DNA of 64,000 bases from Tuberibacillus calidus DSM 17572 (GTDB taxonomy: Bacteria > Bacillota > Bacilli > Bacillales > Sporolactobacillaceae). The position numbers were made by a program, and so were the translations under genes. The stretch spans positions 1-64,000 of the forward strand of contig NZ_AUMM01000010.1 in NCBI RefSeq assembly GCF_000430685.1. Direction: 5' to 3'. This document shows positions 9,233 to 19,082 of the stretch, one piece after another (position 1 is the stretch's first letter; every line of letters begins with the position of its first letter). The notes beneath the pieces are model-generated. The model worked only from the letters and a program-made list of their open reading frames with translations. It was not told where the DNA came from and ran no database searches.

Positions 9233-11341
9233 TTGCAGTCAGTTCTCATCATTGGAGGCACGCGCGAGAGTGTAGCCGTTATAGAAACATTGTTGTCAAC
9301 TAAGGCGGCCAAGATTGTTGCCGTCATTGATTCCGACCCGCACGCCCCTGGCATTCGCTTTGCCGAAAGAAAAGGGATCCCGACCGCTTCCAAATGGAAG
9401 CCGTTTGCCAAAACCCATGTCGATATCGTTGTGAATGCTCTAGATGACCGGATTTTATCGGATCTGCGGGCGCAGATGCCCGATACGGCCGTCATCATCC
9501 CATGCAGTATGGTTCATATCATCACGAATTTAATGGCGGAAAAAGAAAAGTTAATTAACCAACTAAAGGCCCAATCCGCCCAGCAAAGCATGATTTTGAC
9601 ACTCACTCATGACGGGATGGTGGCGATCGACCGAAACGGCATCGTGACGCTTTTTAATCCGAGCGCCGAGAAATTGATGGGGATCAAAGCAAAGGACGTC
9701 ATCGGCAAAAAGGTAGAAGATGTCATTCCGTCGACGAAATTGCCCAGGGTCATTGAAACGGGAAAACCGGAAATTAACCAGCAACAAGAATTGGAAAACG
9801 GTAAGAAAATCGTGACAACCCGGTTGCCGATGTTTGATCACAATGGTCAACTGTGCGGGGCTTTTGCTGTATTTAAAGACATCTCTGACCTTGAAGAATT
9901 GGCAAGGGAAATCACCAATTTGCAGAGCATCCAAACGATGTTGAACGCGATTATCCAATCCGCTGAAGAGGCGATATCCGTTGTTGATGAAAATGGCCTC
10001 GGCATACTGATTAACCCCGCTTATACCCGCCTGACCGGCTTAACCGAAAAGGATGTGATCGGAAAACCCGCAACGATCGACATTTATGAGGGCGAAAGCA
10101 TGCACATGCAAGTTTTAAAAACACGAAAACCGGTGAGGGGTGCTCGACTAAAAGTCGGCCAAGCGAAGCGCGATGTGATCGTTAACGTCGCACCGGTGAT
10201 TGTGGACGGTGAGTTAAAAGGCAGCGTTGGTGTCATTCAAGATATGTCGGAGATCACAGCCCTCACCAATGAATTAAATCGCGCCCGCCAAATTATTCGC
10301 ACGCTAGAAGCCAAATATTCCTTTGACGATATCATCGGTGAATCGGAGGAAATTCAGCTTGTTAAAGAACAGGCGAAGCTGGCAGCTTCGACACCGATTT
10401 CGATACTCCTTCGCGGGGAGTCCGGCACCGGCAAGGAATTGTTTGCCCATGCCATACATAATGCTAGTGGCCGCAAATACAATAAGTTTGTCCGCGTGAA
10501 TTGTGCGGCTATCTCTGAGTCGCTACTCGAAAGCGAAATGTTCGGGTATGAAGAAGGGGCCTTTTCCGGTGCGAAAAAAGGCGGTAAGCGCGGCTATTTT
10601 GAAGAAGCTCAAGGCGGAAGCATATTTTTGGATGAAATCGGCGAATTATCCCCGCACATGCAGGCGAAACTATTACGCGTGCTGCAGGAAAAGGAGATCG
10701 TCAGGGTCGGGGGTACAAAACCGATTCCCGTTGACGTCCGGGTGATAACCGCAACGAATGTCAATTTGGAAAAACGGATTGCGGCAGGAACCTTCCGAGA
10801 AGACTTGTATTACCGTTTAAATCGTATGCCCATTTTTATACCACCACTGAGACAGCGGAAGGAAGACATCCCTGCATTGGCCCATCATCTCTTGCGGAAA
10901 ATCAACCACGATTTTGGCCGCAATGTCGGCGAAATCGCACCGGAAGCCATGGCGATGTTAATGGCTTACGACTGGCCAGGGAACGTTCGCGAGCTGGAAA
11001 ACGTGTTAGGTCGGGCGGTGATTTTTATGGCGATCCAAGAGACGGTCATTCGTGCTGAGCATATCCCACCGCTCGTGACCAAGGAAAATCCTTCGCTTGC
11101 TTATGCCGAAGTCGATGAAGAGCGGAGCGAAAATTTGGCCGACATCATGGATGCGTATGAAAAGGAGATTATTGCCAAGACGCTTTCCCGCTATCAGTTT
11201 AATAAAACAAAGACGGCAAAGGCATTGGGAATATCCGTGCGAAACTTATATTATAAGATGGCCAAATATCACCTTGAAACAATTGACATGCAAAATACTG
11301 CATATACGCAAAAAATTTCAAGGTCTTCATCTCATCATTAA
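9233..11341 (+). CDS. bkdR: sigma-54-dependent transcriptional activator BkdR
   Basis: BkdR activates the branched-chain keto acid catabolic operon through sigma-54 RNA polymerase. The 702-residue protein has an N-terminal Rossmann-like segment ([10 protein letters not shown], residues 4-13), two PAS domains (about 115-225 and 235-345), an AAA+ domain with Walker A GESGTGKE near residue 396 and Walker B IFLDEIGE near 467, and a Fis-type HTH at the C-terminus ([20 protein letters not shown]). The sigma-54 contact loop reads GAFSGA, not the usual GAFTGA (near residue 442), a conservative change. The start is TTG at 9233, with GGGTGA 6 bases upstream. The stop codon overlaps a cre box, and the target promoter lies 24 bases after the stop. 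Confidence 0.93.
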   Translation: MQSVLIIGGTRESVAVIETLLSTKAAKIVAVIDSDPHAPGIRFAERKGIPTASKWKPFAKTHVDIVVNALDDRILSDLRAQMPDTAVIIPCSMVHIITNLMAEKEKLINQLKAQSAQQSMILTLTHDGMVAIDRNGIVTLFNPSAEKLMGIKAKDVIGKKVEDVIPSTKLPRVIETGKPEINQQQELENGKKIVTTRLPMFDHNGQLCGAFAVFKDISDLEELAREITNLQSIQTMLNAIIQSAEEAISVVDENGLGILINPAYTRLTGLTEKDVIGKPATIDIYEGESMHMQVLKTRKPVRGARLKVGQAKRDVIVNVAPVIVDGELKGSVGVIQDMSEITALTNELNRARQIIRTLEAKYSFDDIIGESEEIQLVKEQAKLAASTPISILLRGESGTGKELFAHAIHNASGRKYNKFVRVNCAAISESLLESEMFGYEEGAFSGAKKGGKRGYFEEAQGGSIFLDEIGELSPHMQAKLLRVLQEKEIVRVGGTKPIPVDVRVITATNVNLEKRIAAGTFREDLYYRLNRMPIFIPPLRQRKEDIPALAHHLLRKINHDFGRNVGEIAPEAMAMLMAYDWPGNVRELENVLGRAVIFMAIQETVIRAEHIPPLVTKENPSLAYAEVDEERSENLADIMDAYEKEIIAKTLSRYQFNKTKTAKALGISVRNLYYKMAKYHLETIDMQNTAYTQKISRSSSHH

Positions 11342-11351
11342 AGCGCTTTCA
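11338..11351 (+). promoter_or_regulatory. CcpA cre box at the bkd promoter
   Basis: TTAAAGCGCTTTCA differs from the palindromic cre consensus TGAAAGCGCTTTCA at one base. It overlaps the bkdR stop codon and lies 13 bases upstream of the -24 element, a good position for catabolite repression of the bkd operon by CcpA. Confidence 0.65.
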
Positions 11352-11364
11352 TTTTATAAAACTC

Positions 11365-11380
11365 TTGGCATGTTTTTTGC
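11365..11380 (+). promoter_or_regulatory. sigma-54 (-24/-12) promoter of the bkd operon
   Basis: TTGGCATGTTTTTTGC matches the TGGCAC-N5-TTGC consensus, with the GG (11367-11368) and GC (11379-11380) doublets exactly 12 bases apart. A sigma-54 activator gene (bkdR) is immediately upstream and leucine dehydrogenase immediately downstream. Confidence 0.92.
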
Positions 11381-11439
11381 ATGAATTAAACGTGGCAAAA
11401 ATAAATACAAACTTTGTGCCATAAGGAGGCTATTTTTGT

Positions 11440-12534
11440 ATGGAAATCATGAAATATATGGAAAAATACGACTACGAACAATTAGTGATTTGCCAAGACA
11501 AGGAATCCGGCCTTAAAGCGTTTATTTGCATACATGATACGACCCTTGGACCGGCGCTCGGCGGTCTCCGCATGTGGACGTATGATTCTGAAGAAGCGGC
11601 GATTGAAGACGCCTTAAGACTGGCAAGGGGCATGACTTATAAAAATGCGGCTGCTGGGCTTAACCTCGGCGGTGGGAAAACCGTGATTATGGGCGACCCG
11701 CGCAAGGATAAGAATGAGGCGATGTTCCGCGCATTAGGCCGCTTCATTCAGGGGCTGAACGGACGCTATATCACCGCTGAAGACGTTGGAACAACGGTGG
11801 AGGATATGGACATAATTCATGAAGAAACCGATTATGTCACCGGGATCTCTACCGCCTTCGGTTCGTCAGGAAATCCTTCGCCAGTTACGGCTTATGGTGT
11901 TTATAAAGGCATGAAAGCCGCGGCAAAAGTCGCCTTCGGCAGCGATTCATTAGAAGGAAAAACGATCGCCGTTCAAGGGGTTGGCAACGTCGCCTATGCC
12001 CTCTGTGAATATCTCCATAAGGAAGGCGCCAACTTGATTTTAACGGATATCAATGAGGCTGCTCTTGATCGCGCGGTGAAAGCCTTTGACGCTAAAGCGG
12101 TCGCACCTAATGAAATTTACGGTGTTGAATGCGATATTTTTTCACCCTGTGCGCTCGGTGCGATCATCAATGACGACACCATCCCGCAACTAAAAGCGAA
12201 AGTCATCGCCGGAAGTGCCAACAACCAATTGAAAGACGAACGTCATGGTGACATTATCCATGAAAAAGGGATCGTTTATGCACCCGATTATGTCATCAAT
12301 GCCGGCGGTGTCATCAATGTTGCCGATGAATTGATGGGTTATAACCGCGAACGCGCCATGAAAAAAGTCGAAGGATTATACGATAACTTGATGAAAATTT
12401 TTGCGATTTCGGAGAAAGAAGGCATCCCGACTTACAAAGCGGCAGACCACTTGGCCGAACAACGCATTAATGCATTGAAAAACACCCGTAGCACTTTTTT
12501 AAAGAATCCGAAAAGCTTAATCAGTAACCGATAA
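11440..12534 (+). CDS. bcd: leucine dehydrogenase
   Basis: This NAD-dependent enzyme deaminates leucine, isoleucine and valine to their 2-keto acids, the substrates of the dehydrogenase encoded downstream. It has 364 residues, typical of the family. The catalytic Lys is in LNLGGGKTV near residue 82, and the glycine-rich NAD motif is [15 protein letters not shown] near residue 175. AAGGAGG (11423-11429) lies 10 bases before the ATG. It is the first gene after the sigma-54 promoter. In B. subtilis the order is ptb-bcd-buk-lpdV; here both ptb and buk are absent. Confidence 0.95.
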   Translation: MEIMKYMEKYDYEQLVICQDKESGLKAFICIHDTTLGPALGGLRMWTYDSEEAAIEDALRLARGMTYKNAAAGLNLGGGKTVIMGDPRKDKNEAMFRALGRFIQGLNGRYITAEDVGTTVEDMDIIHEETDYVTGISTAFGSSGNPSPVTAYGVYKGMKAAAKVAFGSDSLEGKTIAVQGVGNVAYALCEYLHKEGANLILTDINEAALDRAVKAFDAKAVAPNEIYGVECDIFSPCALGAIINDDTIPQLKAKVIAGSANNQLKDERHGDIIHEKGIVYAPDYVINAGGVINVADELMGYNRERAMKKVEGLYDNLMKIFAISEKEGIPTYKAADHLAEQRINALKNTRSTFLKNPKSLISNR

Positions 12535-12543
12535 GGCTTAATG

Positions 12544-12594
12544 ATAAGGGCTCGGCTGAGGAGCCTAGGCTTAATTCAGCCCGCCCTTATTTTG
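12544..12594 (+). terminator. stem-loop between bcd and lpdV
   Basis: ATAAGGGC (12544-12551) and CGGCTGA pair with TCAGCC and GCCCTTAT (12583-12590), followed by TTTT. It may be an attenuating terminator or an mRNA-stabilising element inside the operon, because no new promoter is obvious before lpdV. Confidence 0.65.
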
Positions 12595-12616
12595 TGAGCT
12601 GGAAGGAGTGTACGAA

Positions 12617-14038
12617 ATGGCCAAAAGCTATGATCTTGTCATCCTCGGAGGGGGAACCGGCGGCTATGTCGCTGCCATCCGGGCGAGTCAATTAGGTCTT
12701 AAAACGGCAATTGTCGAAAAAGACAAATTAGGCGGGACATGCCTGCATCGCGGCTGCATCCCAAGTAAAGCCTTGCTGCGAACGGCCGAAGTTTTCGCCA
12801 CGGCAAAAGACGGGGCAAAATATGGCGTTCTCGCACAAGACATCACGCTCGATTATAAAAAGGCGCATGAACGAAAAAATGCCATCATCAACCAGTTGCA
12901 CCGCGGTGTAACCATGTTGATGAAAAAAGGGAAAATCGATGTTTATAACGGCTATGGCCGGATTCTTGGCCCGTCCATTTTTTCACCGTTATCTGGTACC
13001 ATCTCCGTTGAATACGAAGACGGCAAGGAAAACGATATTTTAATTCCAGATAAGTTATTGATCGCAACCGGCTCCCGTCCAAGGTCTCTCCCAGGTTTAG
13101 ATGTCGATGGAAAGTTAGTCTTGACATCGGATGATGCGGTTCATTTGGAGTCGCTTCCCGCTTCGATTTTAATTGTCGGCGGCGGGGTGATTGGCGTGGA
13201 ATGGGCATCGCTCCTCAATGACCTCGGTGTGGATGTCACCGTTATTGAATATGCTGAACGCATTGTCCCAACCGAAGATGAAGCCATTTCCCGTGAATTG
13301 CAAAAGCAACTAGAAAAACGCGGGATCCGCTTTGTCACAAAGGCTAAAGTATTACCGGAGACGCTGCAAAAAGGTGCGGGTGTTACCATTCAAGCCGAAG
13401 TCAATGGAGAAAACCAAGCATTTAGTGCGGATCAACTGCTTGTCTCGGTCGGGCGTCTCCCGAATACAGAAGATATTGGACTTGCGAACACCAATGTGAA
13501 AACCGAAAAAGGGTTTATCCTTGTTAATGACGCTTATCAAACATCCGAATCTCACATATACGCGATAGGCGATTGCATCGGCGGTCTCCAACTCGCTCAT
13601 GTCGCCTCACACGAAGGGATTAAAGCGGTCGAGCACATCGCTGGAAAGCATACGGGTCCGCTTGATGCCACATTGATCCCGAAATGCATCTATACCCGTC
13701 CGGAAATCGCGTCTGTCGGCTTAACCGAAAAAGAAGCGAGAGATCAGGGCTATGACGTCAAAGTCGGGAAATTTTCCTTTAACGCGATTGGCAAAGCCCT
13801 TGTGTACGGCGAATCCGACGGTTTTGTGAAAATCGTTGCGGATAAAGCGACGGATGATGTGCTCGGCGTGCATATGATCGGCCCGCATGTCACAGACATG
13901 ATCTCGGAAGCGGCACTTGCCCGTGTCCTAGATGCGACACCATGGGAAATCGCCGAAACCGTCCACCCGCATCCGACGCTTTCCGAAATTATCGGCGAGG
14001 CGGCTTTGGCTGTCGATGGCTTGGCCATTCATTCTTAA
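12617..14038 (+). CDS. lpdV: dihydrolipoyl dehydrogenase (E3) of the branched-chain complex
   Basis: E3 reoxidises the dihydrolipoyl group of E2, using FAD and NAD+. The 473-residue protein has the FAD motif GGGTGGYVAA at its N-terminus and the redox-active disulfide motif GGTCLHRGCIPSK. The NAD motif is VGGGVIGVEWASLL, and the C-terminal dimerisation domain ends in the catalytic pair HPHPTLSE. The ATG at 12617 has GGAAGGAG at 12601-12608; the in-frame GTG at 12608 lies inside that site. Adjacent E1 and E2 genes assign it to the branched-chain complex. Confidence 0.96.
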   Translation: MAKSYDLVILGGGTGGYVAAIRASQLGLKTAIVEKDKLGGTCLHRGCIPSKALLRTAEVFATAKDGAKYGVLAQDITLDYKKAHERKNAIINQLHRGVTMLMKKGKIDVYNGYGRILGPSIFSPLSGTISVEYEDGKENDILIPDKLLIATGSRPRSLPGLDVDGKLVLTSDDAVHLESLPASILIVGGGVIGVEWASLLNDLGVDVTVIEYAERIVPTEDEAISRELQKQLEKRGIRFVTKAKVLPETLQKGAGVTIQAEVNGENQAFSADQLLVSVGRLPNTEDIGLANTNVKTEKGFILVNDAYQTSESHIYAIGDCIGGLQLAHVASHEGIKAVEHIAGKHTGPLDATLIPKCIYTRPEIASVGLTEKEARDQGYDVKVGKFSFNAIGKALVYGESDGFVKIVADKATDDVLGVHMIGPHVTDMISEAALARVLDATPWEIAETVHPHPTLSEIIGEAALAVDGLAIHS

Positions 14039-14070
14039 TTTTTAAAAGGTATACGCAGGGAGGTTTATTT

Positions 14071-15063
14071 ATGGGGAAAAATCGACATGAAGCATTGGGT
14101 TTATCCGATGAGACCGTTTTGGAAATGTATGAAACGATGCTTTTGGCACGCCGCCTCGATGAGCGGTTATGGAAGTTGAATCGCGCTGGAAAAATTCCGT
14201 TTGTCATCTCTGGACAAGGTCAAGAAGCTGCACAAATCGGCGCCGCCTTTGCATTGGACCGTAGCAAGGACTATGTCGCACCGTATTACAGAGATATGGG
14301 AGTGGTTCTCGCCTTTGGCATGACAGCGCGTGAATTAATGTTGTCCGCTTTTGCCAAAGCCGAAGATCCGAACTCTGGCGGCCGGCAAATGCCGAGTCAT
14401 TTTAGCTCGCGGAAATTACGCATTTTAACCCAGTCCTCTCCAGTGACGACACAAGTTGCCCATGCCGTCGGTGTCGCCCTCGCAGCTCGTATGAAAGGCG
14501 AAGACATCGTCGCCTATGCGTCATTCGGTGAAGGGTCGTCCAACCAAGGGGATTTTCATGAATCCGCCAACTTTGCCGGCGTTCATAAGCTCCCCGTTAT
14601 CTTCATGTGTGAAAACAACCAATATGCGATCTCCGTTCCGCTGAAAAAGCAACTCGCTTGTGAACGGGTCTCCGATCGAGCAGCTGGTTACGGCATGTTC
14701 GGTAAAACGGTCGATGGCAATGATCCTCTAGCTGTTTATGAGGTTATGAAAGAAGCGGTTGACCGCGCCCGCCGGGGTGAAGGACCGTCTTTGATTGAAA
14801 CCGTTTCATACCGGTTGACCCCGCACTCCTCCGATGATGATGACATGACATACCGAACAAAAGAAGAAGTGGAGGAAGCGAAGAAGAAAGACGGTCTGTA
14901 TGTCTTTCAAAGTTACTTGAAAGATTGCGGCGTATTGACTGAAGAAAAAGAAAAGGCCATCAACGAACGCGTTGATTTTGCCGTGGATGATGCCACCGAT
15001 TATGCGGAACAAGCGCCTTATGCGGAACCAGAATCGGCGCTCCGCTATGTTTATGAGGAATAG
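14071..15063 (+). CDS. bkdAA: branched-chain 2-oxoacid dehydrogenase E1 alpha
   Basis: With BkdAB this thiamine-diphosphate enzyme decarboxylates branched 2-keto acids and transfers the acyl group to lipoyl-E2. In this lineage it also supplies branched acyl-CoA primers for fatty acids. The 330-residue product has the E1 alpha hallmarks: the ThDP motif begins SFGEGSSNQGDFHE and ends NNQYAIS, and the phosphorylation-loop-like TPHSSDDD follows. GGGAGG (14058-14063 region) lies about 7 bases before the ATG. It sits 32 bases after lpdV and 12 before bkdAB. Confidence 0.95.
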   Translation: MGKNRHEALGLSDETVLEMYETMLLARRLDERLWKLNRAGKIPFVISGQGQEAAQIGAAFALDRSKDYVAPYYRDMGVVLAFGMTARELMLSAFAKAEDPNSGGRQMPSHFSSRKLRILTQSSPVTTQVAHAVGVALAARMKGEDIVAYASFGEGSSNQGDFHESANFAGVHKLPVIFMCENNQYAISVPLKKQLACERVSDRAAGYGMFGKTVDGNDPLAVYEVMKEAVDRARRGEGPSLIETVSYRLTPHSSDDDDMTYRTKEEVEEAKKKDGLYVFQSYLKDCGVLTEEKEKAINERVDFAVDDATDYAEQAPYAEPESALRYVYEE

Positions 15064-15075
15064 GAGGGGAAAACG

Positions 15076-16059
15076 ATGCCAGTGATTTCATATATTGAAG
15101 CTGTGACCCAGGCCATTCGGGAAGAAATGGCCCGTGATGAAAACGTCTTTATCATGGGGGAAGACGTTGGCGTTCGCGGTGGTGTTTTCCGTGCCACTGC
15201 TGGCCTGATTGAGCAATTTGGTGAACAACGAGTGATTGATACACCGCTGACCGAATCGGCCATCGCCGGTGTGGCGATCGGCGCCGCGATGTATGGCCTC
15301 CGTCCGATTGCGGAAATGCAATTTGCCGACTTTATCTTACCAGCAACGAACCAAATTATTTCAGAAGCCGCCAAAATTCGCTATCGTTCGAATAACGACT
15401 GGAGCGTGCCGCTGACGATCCGTGCGCCGTATGGCGGTGGGGTCCATGGCGCCCTCTATCATTCCCAGTCGGTTGAAGCGATTTTTGCCAATGTTCCTGG
15501 CTTGAAAATTGTCATGCCTTCTACTCCTTATGATGTAAAAGGGTTGCTCAAGGCCGCTATCCGTTCCAACGACCCGGTATTGTTTTTCGAACATAAACGC
15601 GCTTACCGGTTAATTAAAGGCGAGGTGCCGGAAGATGATTACGTCCTGCCGATAGGAAAAGCCGATGTCAAGCGTGAAGGTGAAGACATCACGGTGATAA
15701 CCTACGGATTGGCTGTGCACTTTGCTCTTCAAGCGGCCGAAAAATTGGCGGAAGAAGGCATTTCGGCACACATTTTGGATCTCAGAACCGTTTACCCTCT
15801 GGACCAAGAAGCGATTATTGAGGCTGCAGCCAAAACCGGGAAAGTGTTACTCGTGACCGAAGACAATAAAGAAGGCAGCGTGATGAGTGAAGTCGCCGCC
15901 ATCATTGCTGAAAATTGTTTATTTGATTTGGATGCGCCGATTAAACGATTGGCAGGTCCCGATATTCCAGCTATGCCGTATGCGCCACCGATGGAAAAAT
16001 TCTTTATGATTAATCCCGAAAAAGTGGAGAAGGCCATGCGCGAGCTTGCAGAATTTTAA
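15076..16059 (+). CDS. bkdAB: branched-chain 2-oxoacid dehydrogenase E1 beta
   Basis: The 327-residue E1 beta subunit completes the alpha2-beta2 decarboxylase. It has the transketolase pyrimidine domain (MGEDVGVRGGVFRAT near residue 27, DTPLTESAIAG) and the C-terminal transketolase domain (GLAVHFALQAAEKL, LDLRTVYPLD). A strong AGGAGGGG precedes the ATG. The gene is tightly packed between bkdAA and bkdB. Confidence 0.95.
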   Translation: MPVISYIEAVTQAIREEMARDENVFIMGEDVGVRGGVFRATAGLIEQFGEQRVIDTPLTESAIAGVAIGAAMYGLRPIAEMQFADFILPATNQIISEAAKIRYRSNNDWSVPLTIRAPYGGGVHGALYHSQSVEAIFANVPGLKIVMPSTPYDVKGLLKAAIRSNDPVLFFEHKRAYRLIKGEVPEDDYVLPIGKADVKREGEDITVITYGLAVHFALQAAEKLAEEGISAHILDLRTVYPLDQEAIIEAAAKTGKVLLVTEDNKEGSVMSEVAAIIAENCLFDLDAPIKRLAGPDIPAMPYAPPMEKFFMINPEKVEKAMRELAEF

Positions 16060-16077
16060 GCGATTGGAGGGTTACGA

Positions 16078-17364
16078 ATGGCCATAGAAAAAATTCTTAT
16101 GCCCCAACTTGGTGAAAGCGTCACGGAAGGAACAATTGGCCGCTGGCTTGTCTCCGTCGGGGATACGGTAAAAAAATATGATCCCATTGCCGAAGTGACG
16201 ACGGATAAAGTCAATTCAGAAGTCCCGTCATCGTTTACGGGGAAAATCAAAGAAATCGTCGCCGCTGAAGGCGAGACGCTTGCTGTTGGGGAATTGATGT
16301 GTTTAATTGAAACCGAAGACGCTCAAACAGCTCCTGAAACCACGCAAGCTGAGGAAGCTACGACGACCTCAAAGCCCGTACAGACGGATGAAGGCGATCA
16401 ATCGATGAAAAAGCGCTATTCTCCAGCCGTCCTGCGCCTGGCTCAAGAACATAATATCGATCTGGAACAGGTAACAGGGACAGGTAAAGGCGGAAGGATC
16501 ACTCGGAAAGATATCCTTGCTCTCCTTGAGTCTGGAAAAATGCCGAAAGCTCAAGCGACGACTTCCGAGGTCACGGCAGAACAAACTACACCTTCCGTCG
16601 AAGCGCAGGCGCCAAAAGTTGCACAGCAAGAAGCAGTGAGCCAGCCAGCGATCCAAACCGCCCAAGGTGATGTGGAAATTCCAGTCAGTGGTGTGCGTCG
16701 CGCCATTGCCAATAACATGGTTAAAAGCAAACACGAAGCGCCACATGCCTGGACAATGGTGGAAGTGGATGTCACGGATCTCGTGAATTATCGCAATAAA
16801 GTCAAAGCCGACTTTAAAAATAAAGAAGGCTTCAGCTTGACCTTCCTGCCATTTTTCATTAAGGCAACGGTAGAAGCGCTCCGCGAATTCCCGAGAATCA
16901 ACAGCATGTGGGCTGGGGATAAAATTATTGAAAAGAAAGACATTAACATCAGCATTGCGGTTGCCACTGAGGATGCCCTTTATGTTCCCGTCATCAAAAA
17001 TGCGGATGAATTGAGCATTAAAGGCATCGCCAAAAAAGTTCATGAATTGGCCGGAAAAGTGCGTGCAGGTAAATTGTCTCCTGATGATATGCAAGGCGGG
17101 ACCTTTACGGTAAACAATACCGGTTCCTTCGGCTCTGTACTATCCCAACCCATTATTAATTACCCGCAAGCAGCGATTTTGTCCGTGGAAGCCATTGTCA
17201 AACGGCCGATGATCGTCAATGGGATGATCGCCGCCCGAGATATGGTGAACCTCTGCATGTCCCTTGACCATCGCGTTTTGGATGGCTTGATTGCCGGAAG
17301 ATTTCTTGCCCGCGTGAAAGAAATTTTGGAGAACATGAACGAAACGAATACATCGATTTATTAA
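16078..17364 (+). CDS. bkdB: branched-chain 2-oxoacid dehydrogenase E2 (dihydrolipoamide acyltransferase)
   Basis: E2 is the core of the complex and transfers the acyl group from lipoate to CoA. The 428-residue protein has one N-terminal lipoyl domain (lipoylated Lys in TTDKVNSEVPS, near residue 44), a T/Q/A/P-rich linker, and a peripheral subunit-binding domain (about residues 115-150, SPAVLRLAQEHNIDLEQV). A second flexible linker leads to the catalytic acyltransferase domain, which carries the active-site LDHRVLDG near the C-terminus. It is the last gene of the operon, followed by a strong terminator. Confidence 0.96.
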   Translation: MAIEKILMPQLGESVTEGTIGRWLVSVGDTVKKYDPIAEVTTDKVNSEVPSSFTGKIKEIVAAEGETLAVGELMCLIETEDAQTAPETTQAEEATTTSKPVQTDEGDQSMKKRYSPAVLRLAQEHNIDLEQVTGTGKGGRITRKDILALLESGKMPKAQATTSEVTAEQTTPSVEAQAPKVAQQEAVSQPAIQTAQGDVEIPVSGVRRAIANNMVKSKHEAPHAWTMVEVDVTDLVNYRNKVKADFKNKEGFSLTFLPFFIKATVEALREFPRINSMWAGDKIIEKKDINISIAVATEDALYVPVIKNADELSIKGIAKKVHELAGKVRAGKLSPDDMQGGTFTVNNTGSFGSVLSQPIINYPQAAILSVEAIVKRPMIVNGMIAARDMVNLCMSLDHRVLDGLIAGRFLARVKEILENMNETNTSIY

Positions 17365-17377
17365 ACGTGAAAAATAG

Positions 17378-17434
17378 CTCCGCGGCTCGGGAATGGCCGA
17401 TGATGTCGACGGCTCCCGGTGGCGGAGTTTTTTT
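17378..17434 (+). terminator. terminator of the bkd operon
   Basis: CTCCGC (17378-17383) pairs with GCGGAG (17422-17427), with an inner CGGGA/TCCCG stem, then a run of seven T. Confidence 0.85.
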
Positions 17435-17488
17435 CGTTCCTCCGCCTTTTCAAATGACTAAAAAGCGAACGCCCGCTGTTCTCATTTT

Positions 17489-17517
17489 TTGCGAAAGATG
17501 TGCGGGTGCGCTAAAAT
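17489..17517 (+). promoter_or_regulatory. candidate sigma-A promoter of brxB
   Basis: TTGCGA (17489-17494), 17-base spacer, TAAAAT (17512-17517), 35 bases before the brxB start. Confidence 0.6.
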
Positions 17518-17551
17518 AATAACAAGTTCACTGAAAACGGAGTGGATCGAT

Positions 17552-17986
17552 ATGAACATGGATTTCAATCTTTTTATTAACGATGTCGTCAATGCCGCTC
17601 GCCGCGAGATTGTCGAAGCGGGTTATAAAGAATTGCGCACACCAGAAGAAGTGGACGAGGCGCTGAGCAAAAAAGGCACCACGCTGGTGATGGTGAATTC
17701 CACTTGCGGTTGTGCTGGAGGGGTAGCGCGGCCAGCTGCGGCCTATGCGGCCAATGTCTACAATAAACCCGATCAATTGGTGACCGTTTTTGCCGGTCAA
17801 GATAAAGAGGCAACCGCACGCGCCAGGGAATATTTCACGGGGTATCCACCATCTTCCCCTTCGTTTGCTTTATTAAAAGATGGCAAATTGGTCACGATGT
17901 TGGAACGGCATGACATCGAGGGCCATGAGCCGCATGAAGTGGCGGCGCGTCTCGAACAATTGCTTGATGAACACTGCGCAAAATAA
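17552..17986 (+). CDS. brxB: bacilliredoxin BrxB (YqiW/YphP family)
   Basis: Bacilliredoxins remove bacillithiol from S-bacillithiolated proteins, so this protects the cytosol under oxidative stress. The 144-residue protein carries the family motif [12 protein letters not shown] near residue 50, with the CGC active site. B. subtilis YqiW lies at the same place after bkdB and has nearly the same length. The ATG at 17552 follows GGAG at 9 bases; an upstream in-frame extension to 17489 would cover the promoter and is rejected. Confidence 0.93.
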   Translation: MNMDFNLFINDVVNAARREIVEAGYKELRTPEEVDEALSKKGTTLVMVNSTCGCAGGVARPAAAYAANVYNKPDQLVTVFAGQDKEATARAREYFTGYPPSSPSFALLKDGKLVTMLERHDIEGHEPHEVAARLEQLLDEHCAK

Positions 17987-18010
17987 GCGCGTTTGTTTAG
18001 GATCGAAAGA

Positions 18011-18046
18011 AAAACCGGGAAGGCTGGCTTTCCCGGTTTTGTTATT
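18011..18046. terminator. bidirectional terminator between brxB and the APH-like gene
   Basis: AAAACCGGGAA pairs with TTCCCGGTTTT (18011-18040), followed on the plus strand by GTTATTTTTC. Confidence 0.85.
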
Positions 18047-19082
18047 TTTCAAAGAGATGCAATGCTTGGCTGAACTCGTTAATTTTCTTTAAAATTCTCG
18101 GAAAAACGAAACGCATTTTGCCATCATGTTTTATCGCAAAACTTAAATTTCGTCGGAATTCGTATTCAAACACACGCATTAAAAACGCATATTTATACAA
18201 CGTTTCGGGATCATGGTGAAAGATGATGCCTTGTTTTTTTATTTCTCGAACATAAGCCTTGAGCACATCCCGACGAAGGCGCTCCGCATCCCACGACGGT
18301 TCATGATCGATGGGTGATTCAATCAATTTGACGAGGTCCAAAAAGCAAGGTCCGTAAACGGCCGCGCCAAAATCAATAAATTTGATTTCGCATTCGCCAT
18401 CAAGGTCCCCATGGTAGCCAATATTATTTAAAGTCAAATCCCCGTGGACGAGCGAAGAATATTCATAAAGTGGCGGAAAATCAAAGCCGTTGTGTGCCAA
18501 TTCGTAAATTTCTGGGGCTATCTCCATAATAATTTGATGTAATTGCGGATAGGCTTTCGCCCGTTCTAAGTTCATGAGGATATCTTTAAAATTTCGTTCT
18601 CGCGTTTGGAACTTAAATGTCGGAACCATTTTTTTTATGCGTTTGGAAGCGGGTTTGTCATCAAAGGTTAAGGCATGAAGCCGGGCGAGTACCGGAGCGA
18701 TTTTTATAAGATGTTCGGGGTGTATGGCTTCTTTTTGTGAGGCGACTTGTAAACACTCCATAAACATGATAGTGCCATCTTCTTTATCCCCTTCACGGAC
18801 GACGTACATTTCCGGCATGTAACGACGGATGGGCGTGTCTTTCAGCCCTTCATATAAGATGGGCTCGCGCAATTTGATATCTCTGCCGCGGCACGCCTTT
18901 ACGATCACCTGAAAGGCTTCGGCATTCGTTGGCACATGGATCCGCCAAATGCTGCGATGTGTTGCCTCCTTAATCACCGAAATATCTTTTTCCGCCAATG
19001 ACCGTGTCATTGTCACCGGAATTTTATTGGCAACATCCCATTCGTTCCAGTAATCAAGAATCTTTTTTTTACTCAATGTCAT
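18042..19082 (-). CDS. aminoglycoside-phosphotransferase-fold kinase
   Basis: The 346-residue protein has the APH/choline kinase fold signatures: catalytic loop VHGDLTLNNIGY (about residue 215) and metal-binding FIDFGAA (about residue 237). The substrate is unknown. In Bacillales the fold includes CotS/YutH spore coat proteins as well as small-molecule kinases. Its start overlaps the stop of the ATP-grasp gene by 4 bases, so the two are coupled. They form the leftward arm of the island and are divergent from the sulfation-type genes. A role in modifying or activating a surface glycan or coat component is inference only. Confidence 0.75.
   Translation of the reverse strand: MTLSKKKILDYWNEWDVANKIPVTMTRSLAEKDISVIKEATHRSIWRIHVPTNAEAFQVIVKACRGRDIKLREPILYEGLKDTPIRRYMPEMYVVREGDKEDGTIMFMECLQVASQKEAIHPEHLIKIAPVLARLHALTFDDKPASKRIKKMVPTFKFQTRERNFKDILMNLERAKAYPQLHQIIMEIAPEIYELAHNGFDFPPLYEYSSLVHGDLTLNNIGYHGDLDGECEIKFIDFGAAVYGPCFLDLVKLIESPIDHEPSWDAERLRRDVLKAYVREIKKQGIIFHHDPETLYKYAFLMRVFEYEFRRNLSFAIKHDGKMRFVFPRILKKINEFSQALHLFEK

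Noticed and set aside
9563-9958. 131-codon minus-strand frame inside bkdR, and similar long antisense frames in bkdB, recN and yqjE
   Set aside because: They are antisense shadows of strongly coding genes with no ribosome binding site or family features.
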